Below are positions 51,610 through 63,760 of a stretch of DNA of 64,000 nt, in pieces. Within the stretch, counting starts at the first letter, position 1. Each line of letters starts with the position of its first letter. The position numbers and the translations under genes are program-made. The DNA is taken from assembly GCF_964275005.1 (NCBI RefSeq), contig NC_092698.1, forward strand, positions 30,095,246 to 30,159,245, read 5' to 3'. The stretch is from Diadema setosum (Eukaryota; Echinodermata; Echinoidea; Diadematoida; Diadematidae). Below the pieces are notes generated by a model. That model saw only the letters and a program-made list of their open reading frames with translations, was not told the DNA's origin and searched no databases.

Positions 51610-54600
51610 AGAAAGGAAAAAACAAACAACAACAACATTTCCCAAGAATCTTCTCATGAAGTGAGTTTTAAAGGTACATAATTTGAATGTTAATCATAAA
51701 ACCTGGTTGGTACGTCAAATGAGTTGTTGAAAGTGATTACATGCCATTGGGCTTAAAACATTGAGTGTATGCACTTGAGCCATTTGTACAATAAGGCATA
51801 CAGTCTGACTAACATTATTTTGAATGTATCATAATTTTGAGAATTTCATTGATCACAATGTCATGTTAAGTCAAATATTCATGAAATGTTGTAAAAAGGG
51901 GGATGAGGGTAGGGTCTTTAGTTGGCATTCTTGTCTGGTAGTCTGGCTGAGCTGCAAAACACCCTGCCCCTAATCAATTTCATCGGAAAAGTCTTAGCCC
52001 CCCCCCCCCCCCCCTTCACACAGAAGGTCATTAACCTCATGTGAAGGAGTCACTCAGGTAAATTACAATGTGTATGTGTATGAAGTCATCTGGAGAAAGT
52101 GTGGCTAGTGTTTTAAATCTATTCCAGTCTGTGAAGATTACTAGCCAACAATTTCCAGACAATAGGGTGGCATTGGCAGTTTTATTTTTTTCTTGAAAAA
52201 AAGAAACAGGTATTTGTATAGTTTTTATATGTATGCTTAGCAGTGCTAAAAGATTTTAAAAAGTATTTGAAGAAACTAAGCTATTAAAGAGGATATTTTT
52301 GTAGTACCTGTATTATAATGTTTTGCTTTCTGCTGAGTAAGATGACTTTGCACTCTGGCTTGTGCTTTTTCTGGCAAAGTTTCAGGGGACAACTTTCACC
52401 CAAACTTTCCAAAATTTCACTTGCAATGAGAACAGAATTATATAGATATAAATAATTATCACAATTTTCCCCATATTTTGAAAATATGTGTAGCTCAAAG
52501 TGTTGTCATAAAAATGGATGTTACCAGTTAGGATTTGAAGGATTGTGAGCCATGGGGTCAAAGGCGAGGGTCAGAGGTCAAGTGAAAATGCTCAAATTCC
52601 CAATCCAGCCAAATGAAGCCTGGTTCAAGGAGAGTAAACACTCCACACATTTGTGACAAGCATTTATTTCATTTTTTTTTTTGTGCCAATTATGTGAAAC
52701 TGTCATGTCACATTGTCAAGATGTACTCTAAACCTGTTGGGAGAACCATGCGACGTGGCGGAGGCATACCAGTCTCCATAGCAACATCTATAGTTTTTTT
52801 GTGAACAGCATGAGGTAAAATTTGGTCTATCCAGTTATTAGTACCCAATTACAAATTTTCTTCAACAACAAGAACTGCCTCAACTCATGTGGATAAACAG
52901 TTTGCCATTTATGTCAGAGAATGAAGTTGAATAACCTGTGATTTCATTTTTTTTTTTCATTCTCCTGTTGGAAGTCACACACTGAATTAAGAGCTGAGAG
53001 TTAAGCTTGGAAAAAAAAAGAAACAGTGTTCAAGTCATTGCCCTGATTTTAACTCCAATTTTGCAGTTTTCCTTTCCTTATGTCAGGTGCTTCTTTTACA
53101 CCTATAACAGAAGTGAGTAAGCCCAACCTCTTGAGACATCAAACCTTCATAATATCTACGTGGAGATATTTTGATATTTTCTGAAAGGCTCTGTACCTAG
53201 TCTGTTTTCCTATTTTGTATCCTTCTTCTTATTTATTCATCACAATGTCTGGCATTTATTTGTATGTTTATTACGCACTTTATCAATTTATCCTCTGCAG
53301 CGTGAAGGTCATTTGTAAATAATCCAGGACCAATTTGATCCTCATTGGGACTTTTTCTGAATGGCTCATCTACTGGGCTGGAGAAAGGGGACAATGGCCT
53401 AAGTGACTGGGCATTGAGGCCCGGGCCTAATCTGGCTTTTCATGGGGAGCACATCATTGATGGAGACATTCCACCCTCCCTTTCAACTAGTTCTAGCCCC
53501 TCTCTTGTTTGGTTGCTTGCTAATAATGGAGCTTCCCCCCATAGTTCTGAAAGAAGGGCGGTAACTTGCCCTCAGCTCCTTTTCAGTGATGCCCTGCAAT
53601 TTACCAGAGCTTTGGTTGGAGGGAGGAAAGAGGAGGAGAAAGGGGAGGACAAAAATGAAAAGAGATTTACGCAATAGTGGCTTCTCTTTTTACTAGTGAT
53701 TAGTCTGTGCCCTATACACTTTATCGGGCTGGGGTAGAGTGGGATATATTGGGAGTTGGTGCTGACTGATAATGTATTTGATACATATATGTTCAGTCTT
53801 CTTGGGAGAGAATAAAAGTGATATTTGCTGGACTGTAGGGCCATTCTCTCCAGCAGCCACAAGATTTTGCACTTCTGCTCAAATGCTCAATCAAAATTCA
53901 GCAGTCCGTCAAGTTTGTGCAATGTATGTGTAATATGCTTCCAGCATGCTTGAGATGCAGATATAGGAGACAGGAAGAAAGAACCCATAAATTAGCTGTC
54001 ACATGAACAGAAGTTGCAAGTTTTTAACAATCACACACTAGACTGTAAGTGAAAATGTGGATTTTTTTGTGTTAACTAATATTAAAAAAAAAAGGAAAAG
54101 AATTCATAAACTTCTTGAAAGTTTGAAAACTTGCAGTATCTCAATGAGATTGTCCGGAGGAAGAACAGAGAGAAAAATTATGGGACCCAGAAGGGTCCTT
54201 AGCTGCCTTGTGGATGCCCCAGCCCTATGGATAGCAAAAAAAAAAAAAAAAAAGATATATAAATATTTGTACAAACCCAAAGTAGCATTTTGGCACCTCT
54301 GTTTCCTGTTGCACCTGCTTAAATCAAGTCTGGATTCTATGGTTTTATATTATTATTATCATTGTGAGTGCGGTGTCGAAAGACATTTTTTCCTTCTTCT
54401 GTGACATGTGTCAAATTCTCTACTGAATATGAGTGTTAACTTGCGAGCATGAAGGAATTTCTTATCAATTTTCCTTTTCCTGTTGTTTCAAAAAGAATGT
54501 TATTTTAACCTGTTGTAAAGTTTCATCTGTTTCAGTTTACAATTGACAAAACTTAATATTAACATAGCTTTCTTGACTTTACACTTTCCTTGCATGTGCA

Positions 54601-54765
54601 TACTAGTACACTGTAGCTTTATTAGCTAAAAATATTGCAGTTCATCTGTTGATTTTATTTGTCATAGTGACATATATAACTTCGCAGATTCCCAAGAACA
54701 TTTTATATAACATTACATATTATACATAGGACCATTCAAGTTGTTTTGGAAATAATATTCCAAGT
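51610..54765. other. Spacer or intron, no supported gene
   Basis: Contains a C tract at about 51995-52013 and an A tract at about 54235-54254. The 110-codon frame at 53345-53677 has moderate GC but no recognised motif and no clear splice borders. Confidence 0.5.
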
Positions 54766-54767
54766 TA

Positions 54768-55254
54768 TTACTTCCACCAAGGGAAGAGTTTATATTTTCG
54801 TTACCGTTGGTTTGTGTGTTCATTAGTAGTTAGTTAGTTAGTTTGTCCGTGTGCAAAATAACTCAAAAAGTAGTTAACGGATTGGGATGAAACTTTCAGG
54901 AAAGGTTGAGAATGACACAAGTACCAAACGATTAACTTTTGGCAGTGCTCCGAGAATTTTTGGGGAATTTATGAAGGATTTTTGATATTTTAGGCTGCGC
55001 GTATTTGAGGTTTGCATGCGCGCACTAAAGTGCATGCTCTAGTTTCTGCTAGGGCGAGGCGCGGTGTGCAGCTGAGGGTTTATGACGTAACATAGGCTTC
55101 TATATTGGGAAATTGGGCGACTTTCAGCACACAATGCTGTAAGTACGTATGGGTGGTAATCACTGATACATGTATCTCTATGGAAGAACAAGATCAGTTA
55201 TGGAAATGAGCTGCATGCTTGGTGGAGGTCTGTGCTCTCAGAGTACTTCTCTAG
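54768..55254 (+). mobile_element. Helitron-like non-autonomous element, copy 2
   Basis: It starts TTACTTCCACCAAG after an A and ends with the hairpin GTGCTCTCAGAGTAC, then TTCT and CTAG followed by T. Internal order matches the 30940-31415 copy in opposite orientation: AAATAACTCAAAAAG, GAAACTTTCAGGAAAGGTTG, GAGGTTTGCATGCGCGCACT, GAACAAGATCAGT, GCTTGGTGGAGGTCTG. The copies differ at many sites, so neither is recent. No ORF is present. Confidence 0.6.
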
Positions 55255-55585
55255 TTGGTATTTTTTTTTTTTTTTTTTTTTTCCCAGTGGAGTTGGTATT
55301 GCTCAAGACTCATTGTTTATTTATTTTAGTCGCAATGCTTTGTAAAAGGTTATATTCTCAAAGAACCAAAATTAATCAAGACAGCAATAATGGATTAATG
55401 AAGACGCATGTCATCACTTTTTTTTTATGAATACACCTCCGCATTTATCTGCAGAAGCAATGTCAGTTATTGGGTTTGGAATGCAGACTACTTGTATGGA
55501 GAAATCCTTTCTTTATATTTCCTTTGAGCTGGTCATGCCCTTCCTTCTCTAGTGTTGAAGAAGTTATTTGTGCTTGTGAGATGGC

Positions 55586-55587
<2 letters not shown>

Positions 55588-55633
<46 letters not shown>
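55588..55633. repeat. (GT)n microsatellite
   Basis: About 46 bp of GT dinucleotide. A T tract of 23 bases lies upstream near 55261-55283. Confidence 0.9.
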
Positions 55634-55635
<2 letters not shown>

Positions 55636-55949
55636 GAGAGCTAATTATCAGAGTCACCTGAAATTCTTTTGATATCAATGGACAAAGCAGGGGAATGGAC
55701 AGTTATAACATGTAAATTGAATGAACCTGAGGTAAAGCATCAATGACTCAGCTAGCAAGCCAAATACAGGATCAAGAGCATTATTGTTGTATACATGTAT
55801 GCCACTTTGTTGAGCTCTACAAGTTGCATTCAGAATTGGATTACGAGTCAATACCAGAAGAGATAACTGTTTGCTGTTTGTTCCTCTTTAGAACTCCCCT
55901 ACATAATCCCCCAGCATGCGCTCAGCATGGAGCAAATGTAGCATACATA

Positions 55950-56173
55950 GTGTATACACCATAGGTCTCTGTTTCATAAGTATAATTGTGAATGGGGACT
56001 TATTGAGACAATTTCATGAGTGGTTGAATTTGCGATTGGTAGCCATGGTGACAAGGGTGACAAATGAGTATTATCTTTGTTCAATAGGAGAGTGCAGATT
56101 TTCCATGATATACAGCGAATTCGTATAATTATATATTGGAGGCAATTTCGCAAAAAACTGCATGTATACAGTT
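55950..56173. mobile_element. Degenerate TACTGTA-family MITE, type C
   Basis: GTGTATACACCATA at the left, GGGGACTTATTGAGACAATTTC, GTGGTTGAATTTGCGAT in the left half and CAATTTCGCAAAAAACTGCATGTATACAGT at the right follow the type C order. The middle is altered. Confidence is lower than for the other copies. Confidence 0.6.
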
Positions 56174-56179
56174 CACATT

Positions 56180-56920
56180 TTAGCACACACATGTACAGAA
56201 CAAACAAGTGAAGCTAAATGAATGTTATTGTCTCAATTTCATTCCATCTGCAGTGACAAAAGAATTATTCTACAGTGAACAGCTGAAACAGAAGCTTCCG
56301 TATATATTACGACTTAATAAGGTAATCCACCCCATCAGAATATGTTATTGAATAAGTATCAGATGTGATGACTTAAAGACCTGGTAGCGTGGGGATTCGT
56401 GCGAGCTTGGATTCATGGGTGGTCCGATTCATTCGCTGCCCACTGGGGTACATTCGTAAACCACGAATAGCACCGTTCAGCGAATACATGCATCGAGGCG
56501 TACGCTCATCGATATTAGTCAACTCCAGTCTAGAATCTGCGGCTGTGTGTGTGTACTTTCGTAAAGATCAGTGATAAAGCTGCATACAATTTATTTCGCC
56601 TGCTCTTTTCCAGTTGCCCGAATGAAATTATATACATCAGGGGACTTTATGACATTCTCATGCCATGTTTTTGATCTCACATGACTCTGTCCAAAAATGT
56701 AACTCTGCACCATATTCACTAGCTTTAATTAGATATAAAATCAGATTTAAAAACTAAAGGATGATAGAGGTTTCATCAAAAGTAGACCTTTGATTTGAAA
56801 CTTATGAACTGTGTTTAGAATATTCAGTGTTTTCATAAGTTAAATACAGACCCTGTGCTAGTTGCAAGCCATTTTACTGAAACTGACAGAGGTGATGATG
56901 CCCTCGCATCCCAAGTCTTC
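56180..56920. other. Spacer with no supported gene
   Basis: A small GC-richer patch at 56385-56560 has a 61-codon plus frame without a recognised motif. The rest is AT-rich. Confidence 0.45.
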
Positions 56921-56922
56921 CA

Positions 56923-57014
56923 TTAACCCATTGAGGACGAGTCCCGAGTATACTTGGGCAGGTGTCTATGGGAAATGCTTGTTGTAGCAAAATCAGTCCG
57001 TCCTCAACGGGGTA
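56923..57014 (+). mobile_element. 92-bp TTAA hairpin element (TTAACCCGTTGAGGACG), copy 1
   Basis: TTAACCCATTGAGGACGAGT at the left, GTATACTTGGGCAGGTGTCT in the middle, and CCGTCCTCAACGGGGTAA at the right. The ends form a hairpin. Same orientation as copy 3. Confidence 0.85.
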
Positions 57015-57071
57015 ATGACCCCCCTCAAGAAAAAAACAAACAAAACAAAACAGACAGTCACAGTCTTCACT

Positions 57072-57171
57072 TTAACCCATTGAGGATGGGCTGATTTTGC
57101 TAGCACAACACGCATTTTCCATCTAAACGCCTGCCTGAGTATACTGGGTCTCGTCTTCAACGAGTTGATAA
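57072..57171 (-). mobile_element. 92-bp TTAA hairpin element, copy 2, inverted
   Basis: Its complement carries the same motif order: GACGAGACCCAGTATACTC, CAGGCGTTTAGATGGAAAATG, GCTAGCAAAATCAG and CATCCTCAATGGGTTAA. It is the most diverged of the three and lies only 57 bp from copy 1 in opposite orientation, so the pair forms a larger inverted repeat. Confidence 0.8.
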
Positions 57172-57179
57172 TGTCCTTT

Positions 57180-58070
57180 TTTTGTTGTTGACATAATTCA
57201 ATTTTGTGTGTAGTCAATAAGACTTAGATGTATCTGCCCTATCAAATTATTTTTAGTCTCATGATAACCTAGCAAGATTACGTTTGGGATGAAGGAGGTT
57301 GCAGTAGCTAAGTCATCAATTAAAAACATGATTTTGATTGTATTGCCATGTACATTTGAACATATCATGTATGGGAGAGTTGTAAGGTGATAACATTGGT
57401 GCCTCTTCCAATTTCACAGGTTTGATGTTCAAACTAATTAATCCACAACTTTCTTAGTTTATGTTTGTTTGTTTTTTAAATGAAAATTCTAGCATTTTTT
57501 TTTTCATGTAGTTTAGCAGTAGTTCATATGTATGATAACTTTCAAACAGACAAACAAACCCAACAACTTTTGGAAGCCTCTTTAGCTATAAGGGCATGCT
57601 TGTCACTTTTTTTGTTGTTTCAAAGAAAAAAAAAGATTAAATATGGGAGATCATGTCAAAGGTAAAAGGTCATGACCCAAAGTTAACTATCTCAAATGAA
57701 TTCACACAACCCAAGGAACCGCAAGGTAGAATGCCTTCAAATCAACTTTGCTGGGAGGCCATGACAAGACTATTCATTGGACTGTACTGAAATGAATCTA
57801 TTTGAAGTCAAAGGTTAAGGTCAAAGTCTCAAATTTGACCATCTTGTCAAATAACTCCTACTACAATTCACTCAGACTTGGTAGCAGCAAGAAAAAATTT
57901 TGAGGTCATTTCTTAATGTGTATGTGGTCAGAAATTTAGATGCTATGGCAACCATGTGGAGACATCACGAAGATGTCTTCATATCAGTGAGAGACATCTC
58001 AGAGATGTTGCTTCAATATCCCTGCGACAATAGATGGGTCTTCACCAATTGAGGCAAATAAGTTGTCATC
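57180..58070. other. Spacer with no supported feature
   Basis: AT-rich, with AGGTCAAAGG/GGTCATGACC-type short motifs near 57655-57830. No gene or mobile element is recognised. Confidence 0.45.
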
Positions 58071-58073
58071 TTG

Positions 58074-58166
58074 TTAACCCGTTGAGGACGAGTCCCGAGT
58101 ATACTCGGGCAAGCGTCTATGAGAAATGCGTGTTGTAGCAAAATCAAACCGTCCTCAACGGGTTAA
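58074..58166 (+). mobile_element. 92-bp TTAA hairpin element, copy 3, best preserved
   Basis: Begins TTAACCCGTTGAGGACGAGT and ends CCGTCCTCAACGGGTTAA, with TTAA at both ends and CCCGAGTATACTCGGG as a central palindrome. About 93 bp including both TTAA sites. No coding capacity. Confidence 0.9.
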
Positions 58167-58261
58167 GAGATGTCTAGGAGGTCACCAGGCTGGACAATTT
58201 AAAGGAAGATATCAAGAGAATTCAATATATTTTAATTTTTTAGCACTTGAATAAAAAAGTA

Positions 58262-58452
58262 CAATGGACTCCCGTTATAATGAAGTCCTCAGGACTGGCA
58301 GTTTACTTTTGTTATGTCAAAGCTTCCATATAACCGAACAAATTAACAATAAAAAAAAAAAAACAGAGCAGATAATGTTGCAGTCTGAATTTTTACTTTG
58401 TTGTAACTGGAATTTTGCTATAACCATGTTCATTATAGCGGGAGTGCACTGC
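58262..58452. mobile_element. MITE with ACTCCCGTTATAATGAA ends
   Basis: The left end TGGACTCCCGTTATAATGAA pairs with the right end, which reads back as GTGCACTCCCGCTATAATGA. Internal GGCAGTTTACTTTTGTTATG and TTTGTTGTAACTGGAATTTT fit a degenerate GTTATAAC theme. The long minus-strand ORF over 58317-58898 begins outside and ends in this element, and I regard it as chance. Confidence 0.75.
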
Positions 58453-58459
58453 ACATGTA

Positions 58460-59250
58460 AGTGACTTAATGCTTTCAGAAAACATGGGAAATTACATTGT
58501 ATGTCATTAGCAGGAGGAGGGACTGTGCACTTTTCAAGAATTTTTTTTTTTTTAATATTAATCTCAATTAACTCTTCCAATAAACTCAGTTTATTGGAAA
58601 TTTTGGGCAAATGGCGCATTAAAGCTGCTCCCCAAAAATTCACCAAAAAATCACAGACCAATTTATCACACATTGACCTTGGATAACATTTATGCGAATT
58701 CGGCAATAGGGTGTTGTGTTCAGAGTTACATGTATGATGTGCTGTGCAGGCATTGAACTTGGCAGGGACTACATCAGTGTTTAGTGATGGGTAGTGCCTA
58801 GAGATAAGAGATAGATATGATGTAGACAGAGAGAAAGATACAATGTACAATGTAGATAGAGAGAGATTGAGCAGAGAGGTGGGAAGAGAGCTTCCCACCT
58901 CCCTGGATAGAGCCTACCCAACTGTAAGTTCCACCTCCTCCATCTCATGACATCAGTATTTGGCTGGGGGGCACCGTGTTATCGGGTTGTCGATTTATCA
59001 ATCTTTGTCATTGAACACCCTTGATTCTGTTGTCAGGAGAATTTAAAAACAAAACAGAAACAACAGCAGCAGCAGCAGCAGCAACAACAACAACAAAAAC
59101 CCTTCGATGATTTTTCTTCACACTAGGCCCAAGTATCCTACACGAGGTCCAAATGTGCTGAGCTAGATATACTGTAGGTCATCCAAGTAGTCAAGAAGAT
59201 GAGTTGCTATATCTCTCATTCTTGACCTGATGAGGTGGAGGGGACAGGGA
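58460..59250. other. Spacer; short hairpin and CAG/CAA tract
   Basis: GAGAGGTGGGAAG and CTTCCCACCTC form a hairpin at about 58876-58904. (CAG)n(CAA)n lies at about 59064-59096. No gene is supported. Confidence 0.5.
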
Positions 59251-59252
59251 AT

Positions 59253-59468
59253 AACTGTATACGCCACATTGAAATTCCCAACGATTTTGCGAGTGGCTAA
59301 ATTCGCGATCGTGGAGTCCTGCACTGAACGGAGAAGTGTAAACGTGTATGTCACATTCACATCGGGATCAGAGTCGTTGTTTTTGCGTGTCTTTAGTTTC
59401 GCGAATAGCACCTGACTCACGAAATAGGCAAAATTAAGAACCTCGCAAAATATTTGGCATATACAGTA
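59253..59468. mobile_element. TACTGTA-family MITE, type C, copy 5
   Basis: AACTGTATACGCCACATTGA at the left and ATTTGGCATATACAGTA at the right. Internal CCCAACGATTTTGCGAGTGG, GCGATCGTGGAGTCCTGCAC, GGGATCAGAGTCGTTG and GACTCACGAAATAGGCAAAA match the other type C copies. Confidence 0.88.
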
Positions 59469-59592
59469 CAATTGTATCTTGTCTTCTCTGTGGCACTATA
59501 AAGCTTGCATACCCCTATCACCCTCACTGCCAGGCTTTGTAATGAAAGTGGGAACATGGGATTGAAAAAAGTTGAATATTTCATTTGCCTAC

Positions 59593-59597
<5 letters not shown>

Positions 59598-59627
<30 letters not shown>
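59598..59627. repeat. (CA)n microsatellite
   Basis: About 30 bp of CA dinucleotide. Confidence 0.9.
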
Positions 59628-59930
59628 GTCGAAGTTTTGATGGAATGAATTTATATTTATATCCAAAATGTTTCTGACATCGGAGATAATGGATTAAAGT
59701 AAAGCAAAGACGAGTGATGTTAAGTCATAAAGGCTGTTTGACTGTCCCAAAATTATACAAAAGACTAAATTCCTAAACTTCACTATTATGAAGGCTCACA
59801 GCTCTCCTGGTAATTTGTTTGTCTTTTTTTTTTTTGGTATTACCTTCTTTATAAAACTAGACACTGAAATGAGAAGATTTGTGTATGAATATTCTTCAAC
59901 CTAACTTGATATAGACATTATGTCTTGCAT

Positions 59931-60022
59931 GAAGAGTAATGCTGTCTCTCAAGAAAAGCAAGAAAATTGCTTTAATGAAGAGTAATGCTGTCTCTCAAGA
60001 AAAGCAAGAAAATTGCTTTGGG
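59931..60022. repeat. Perfect 46-bp tandem duplication
   Basis: GAAGAGTAATGCTGTCTCTC and the next 26 bases repeat exactly once with a 46-bp period. No substitution was seen apart from the unit edges, so the event is recent. Confidence 0.92.
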
Positions 60023-60029
60023 AAGGATC

Positions 60030-61005
60030 GAGGAACAGAAAAAAGAAAAGAAAGAAAAGTTGGAAAAGAAGTCATGCAAGACACAGGGGGCATATGCTAT
60101 ATATGCTATGTGCAAGTTTATTTACTGCGGGCTTTTGGGGTTAAAGGTTAACCCCTCAGCTATTCCAGTTTGACTCCAGAGGAGAGACCCCATCAAAACC
60201 AGACAAGGTAGGGATAGTCTTAACTCAGACTCAAGTCTATTTTATCATCATGTTCATACAAAGGCAGTTGTAGCTGATGTGAGTGAGTGGAAGAAAAAAA
60301 AAAAACAGCAAAAACAGCAGCAACAACAACCAGAAAACAAAATTACAATAAATTAGTTTACACATTTGTATTGATAGTGTATTGATACAAGACTTCACTC
60401 CGATTTCTCAGATTCAATTGTTTACAGATGAGGCAAAAGTTGGTTTGGTTCAGAGGAGAGCTAAGTGAAATATTGTTTGTTCTGTCCATGAGCATAGGTG
60501 TGCTCTTTGCGTACTTCATCAAATTACTTTATCCTGGATGTTGTTCTCTTCAAATCCCTAGAATAAGAAACTCTCCACCATTTGATATCAGAAGACATCA
60601 AACCTGCAATCTCTTTGTGTGCTGCATAGAATGTGCAAACCAACATTTTCTTGTCCTTTATTCTGCTTTACAGAGAGAAGGGAAATTAACAATAACAACT
60701 ACTAACTCTTTTGAAGTTTGATATTGCTTATTGTGTTTATCAGCTGATATGAAAATGTGTTTGACAGTCTGTCTCTGTAACTGAACCAAAGTTACTCAGA
60801 AAGTTGGATATGAAGGCATGATGATAGCACCTTTGTCAGTTCTTTTTGCTGTTGTCTGAAAAACTGGAATAATATAGAGAAATAAATTGCATTGGATCGA
60901 CCTCATAATGATTTTACTCATTAAATGGTGAGTTTTGGTCACCCAGTGCAAGTGGATGTGTTGTTTTATAGCATCATTTTAGAGAACTCTCAAATTGTAT
61001 GTCTA
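60030..61005. other. Spacer with no supported gene
   Basis: The 97-codon frame at 60428-60721 has no recognised motif or convincing splice borders. Confidence 0.5.
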
Positions 61006-61010
61006 TTTTA

Positions 61011-61224
61011 TACTGTAAAACTAGAAACATACGCGGCATGAAACTTTTGTGAATTGGAGCCTGTAGCCATTTTCGTGCCATGAAATTTTCGCAAAATGCC
61101 ACTGTCAATCAATGCATTGTGTAGACAAACATTTCCACTTGTATGCATTTTACTTCTGCAAGTCTTGGCTCCTCGCAAAACTTGTGATAGCTTCATGCAT
61201 GTGAAAATTTCTGGGTTTACAGTA
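61011..61224. mobile_element. TACTGTA-family MITE, type A, copy 3
   Basis: TACTGTAAAACTAGAAACAT at the left and TTTCTGGGTTTACAGTA at the right. Internal GCGGCATGAAACTTTTGTGA, CCATGAAATTTTCGCAAAAT, CAATGCATTGTGTAGACAAA and CTTGGCTCCTCGCAAAACTT. It is uninterrupted and serves as a reference for the nested copy at 31804. Confidence 0.88.
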
Positions 61225-61229
61225 TGCCA

Positions 61230-62000
61230 TATAGGCCTATACATAAAACATGGAAGAATTCAAACATGCTAATTGTTAAACCACACATCATATCAAACAA
61301 ATTGATAAAAAAAAAAAAAATTGCAAGCAAAGCAGTTGGCTTTATGTGGAAGCTGGCATAGTGAGGTTAACTAGATTTAGCATCCGGCAGACAAAATGTA
61401 ATAACTGTTGTGAGTCCCCGTTTGTGTTGTCACCTCATGAACCCATGAAATCCATTGCCTTCACAAGGATGCAAAAATTGGAGTGGGCAGGGGCGATAAA
61501 GTGTGTTTTCAAGTCATAAGGTTTGTTATTACAGGAGAATCTTGAGAAGTAAAGTGAATCCAAATTCAGGAGCATGAAGGAATGCTCAAGGAGATAAATG
61601 CAGGAGTTGTTCTCAAGGACGCAAGATATGAGATTATCGCATGCGATTCTTCTCCCTCTTTTCATGGGAAGGGGGATGTAAATGCTCTTAGGCAAATGAA
61701 ATTTACAGTCCAGACGGGCTGATGGAAGGGACACATGCTTCACATTGCTCAAGAAGCACAGATCGAACACTACTTTGTACACATTGTTAGCACCTAATAT
61801 GTTTGAATCTAGGTTAGACAGGTTTCTCTTCACAATAAATGCCCTGTTTATTGCACCACTTGTGGAAAATCCTGCCGAAGCATGGAAGAACTCCCAAAGG
61901 GTGCGCAGTGTCTAACCTCCTTCTTAGGCAATACATAGTGTATAAACAGTTGAAGAATATGAGCCTGAAGTCTTGCTCATGATCGCGCACCCACCTACGC
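61230..62000. other. Spacer; unassigned open frames on the minus strand
   Basis: A 132-codon minus-strand frame (61435-61833) is followed within 20 bp upstream by a 65-codon one (61814-62011). Neither has a domain I recognise. Composition is rich in Leu, Ser and Cys, as expected from AT-rich non-coding DNA. I do not call a gene. Confidence 0.4.
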
Positions 62001-62001
62001 A

Positions 62002-62265
62002 TTAAAGGCATAATTTACCATTTGCAGGTGAAATAAAACCCAGCATTAGTGCTTCAAAATAGTTGTAAAATGTGAGTTAGGGATAGAAACAACCAATGTA
62101 AAAATTTGTTGAATATACAAAATGTGAACAATAGTTGTAATAAAAATATTTCTAGACTAAACCGTCTACAGTTACGGTTTTTTGATAAAATAGTGATATA
62201 CCCCTTATTTTTCAGGCTTTATTGCAAAATTGTTAGAGGGTAGGATGTTTTGTGATACAATTGAG
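62002..62265. mobile_element. TTAA-type MITE (family 3), copy 2, partial
   Basis: It begins TTAAAGGCATAATTTACCAT and matches the complement of 35220-35512 through GTTAGGGATAGAAACAACCA, GAACAATAGTTGTAATAAAA, AAACCGTCTACAG and GGATGTTTTGTGATAC. Similarity fades near 62265, before the other terminus. Confidence 0.75.
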
Positions 62266-62269
62266 GGGA

Positions 62270-63755
62270 AGGATTTACCCATGTGGACAGGCAGTTTTAT
62301 GGCAATGTTTCATACTGAAAGCAAATTGAGTCGCAGCAAGCACAATAAATTAGGGCCTACCTGGAACCTCATACTTTAAAAAAAAAAAATCATTTTCCTA
62401 CATTGTAGGTACTATTGCAGGCCAGTGAATCCTTGGATTACTGTTGTATGGTTTGATATTTTGATCTTGGTGCAGTAGACTCTAATCTCAATCTATATTT
62501 CCATGCATACTATGTGACAGAAGATAATGGAGGTGTATGTGTTGTAGTTTTGATGCACCCATTGTCATCTCATAGTCCATAAGGGCCACATACAGGTAAC
62601 TATTAATGTTGTCAGCTGCGAAGGGACTGTCAATGTACACCAACTGCCCAGCTACCAAGGACAAGGTTGTGTTTGCCCCTACTGCATGTTGGCGGCAGTG
62701 CATCCAAGTTTAGCGGTGGTGGTGGTGGAAAAAGTTGACATCTTGCAGAGAGAAGTTTGGAGATTTTGTTTCAAAAGGAGAGGGAATTATTAAAGGTGGC
62801 TGAACTGTGCAAGCTGCTTCTTTCTTTCTTTCTTTCTTTTTTGGAAGATGGTTTTCGAGAAATGGATTGTGGACATTTTAGAGAGGGTCTGGACTATTTA
62901 ATCTTTCTGAAAATTGAAAACCACAGACAAAACTCTCCCCCACTGGTCGCAGATGAGATTTAGGAGTGTGCTCAGTAGTTTTCATCTAAAAAACGAACCA
63001 TGCAGCATTCTTTATTTCCACCTAATTCTGTACATTGCCCTCTAACTGGACAGGCAGCTGAAGCCCAGTGGGTTGCTTGGTTACATCTCTCCCAGCAGGA
63101 AAACTTCTTGCATTGTGTTCAGTCCACCGGTAATCGTGGGGAAGACTTCTACTTCATTGCACAAGTTCTGTGGTGGATCTTTTTTTGAATATGTGTTAGA
63201 ATGCATTGTTCTCCTGTTATTGGTGTGCTTACTTTTCTATTAAAGAACTCTGAGAGAAGACGGTTTGCAGAGCTATGATGAAGGGGTGTTTGATGCCATA
63301 GATCTCCTAAATAAAAGCAGGGGTTTATTCGGGAAGGGCCCCTAACTCCCTAAACTCTTGTCATCTGCTCTGTGTGAATGCTCACATCACACACTGTGAT
63401 GGATGAAGACCTTCAAAGTTTGACTTTAATACCAAGACTGGTGATTAAGAGTTTGCTAGATTACACCTCTTTGATACAGTGAGAGTGTTTTGCAATTGGG
63501 CAGCAAAGCTGTGTTAAGACAGTCAGGAGGGTGTTGACATTATTTTACAAGGAAGTCAACACCATTATGATAATTATATGTTGATACTTGTCATGTGTTG
63601 ACACTGTATTTCTCGCTTGATGCTCTTTTTTTTTTTTTTAAAGTGATACAAGCTCTTGTCATTGCCTCTTTTTTAAATGTCAAACAGTGTCAATGCAATT
63701 GATTATTTCTGCAGTAGTTAGTTTTGCATTTCAATAAATATTTCCTGCATCCCTT
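62270..63755. other. Spacer with no supported gene
   Basis: Short frames only. A (CTTT)n run lies at about 62820-62840 and a T tract near 63627-63640. Confidence 0.5.
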
Positions 63756-63760
63756 TCTAG

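Noticed and set aside
58317-58898. 193-codon minus-strand ORF, the longest in the window.
   Set aside because: It runs out of a MITE with ACTCCCGTTATAATGAA ends, has low-complexity Ser/Leu/Lys composition, and shows no domain.
61435-62011. Adjacent minus-strand ORFs of 132 and 65 codons, considered as a gene or as exons.
   Set aside because: No recognisable domain, no good splice pair between them, and base composition like non-coding DNA.
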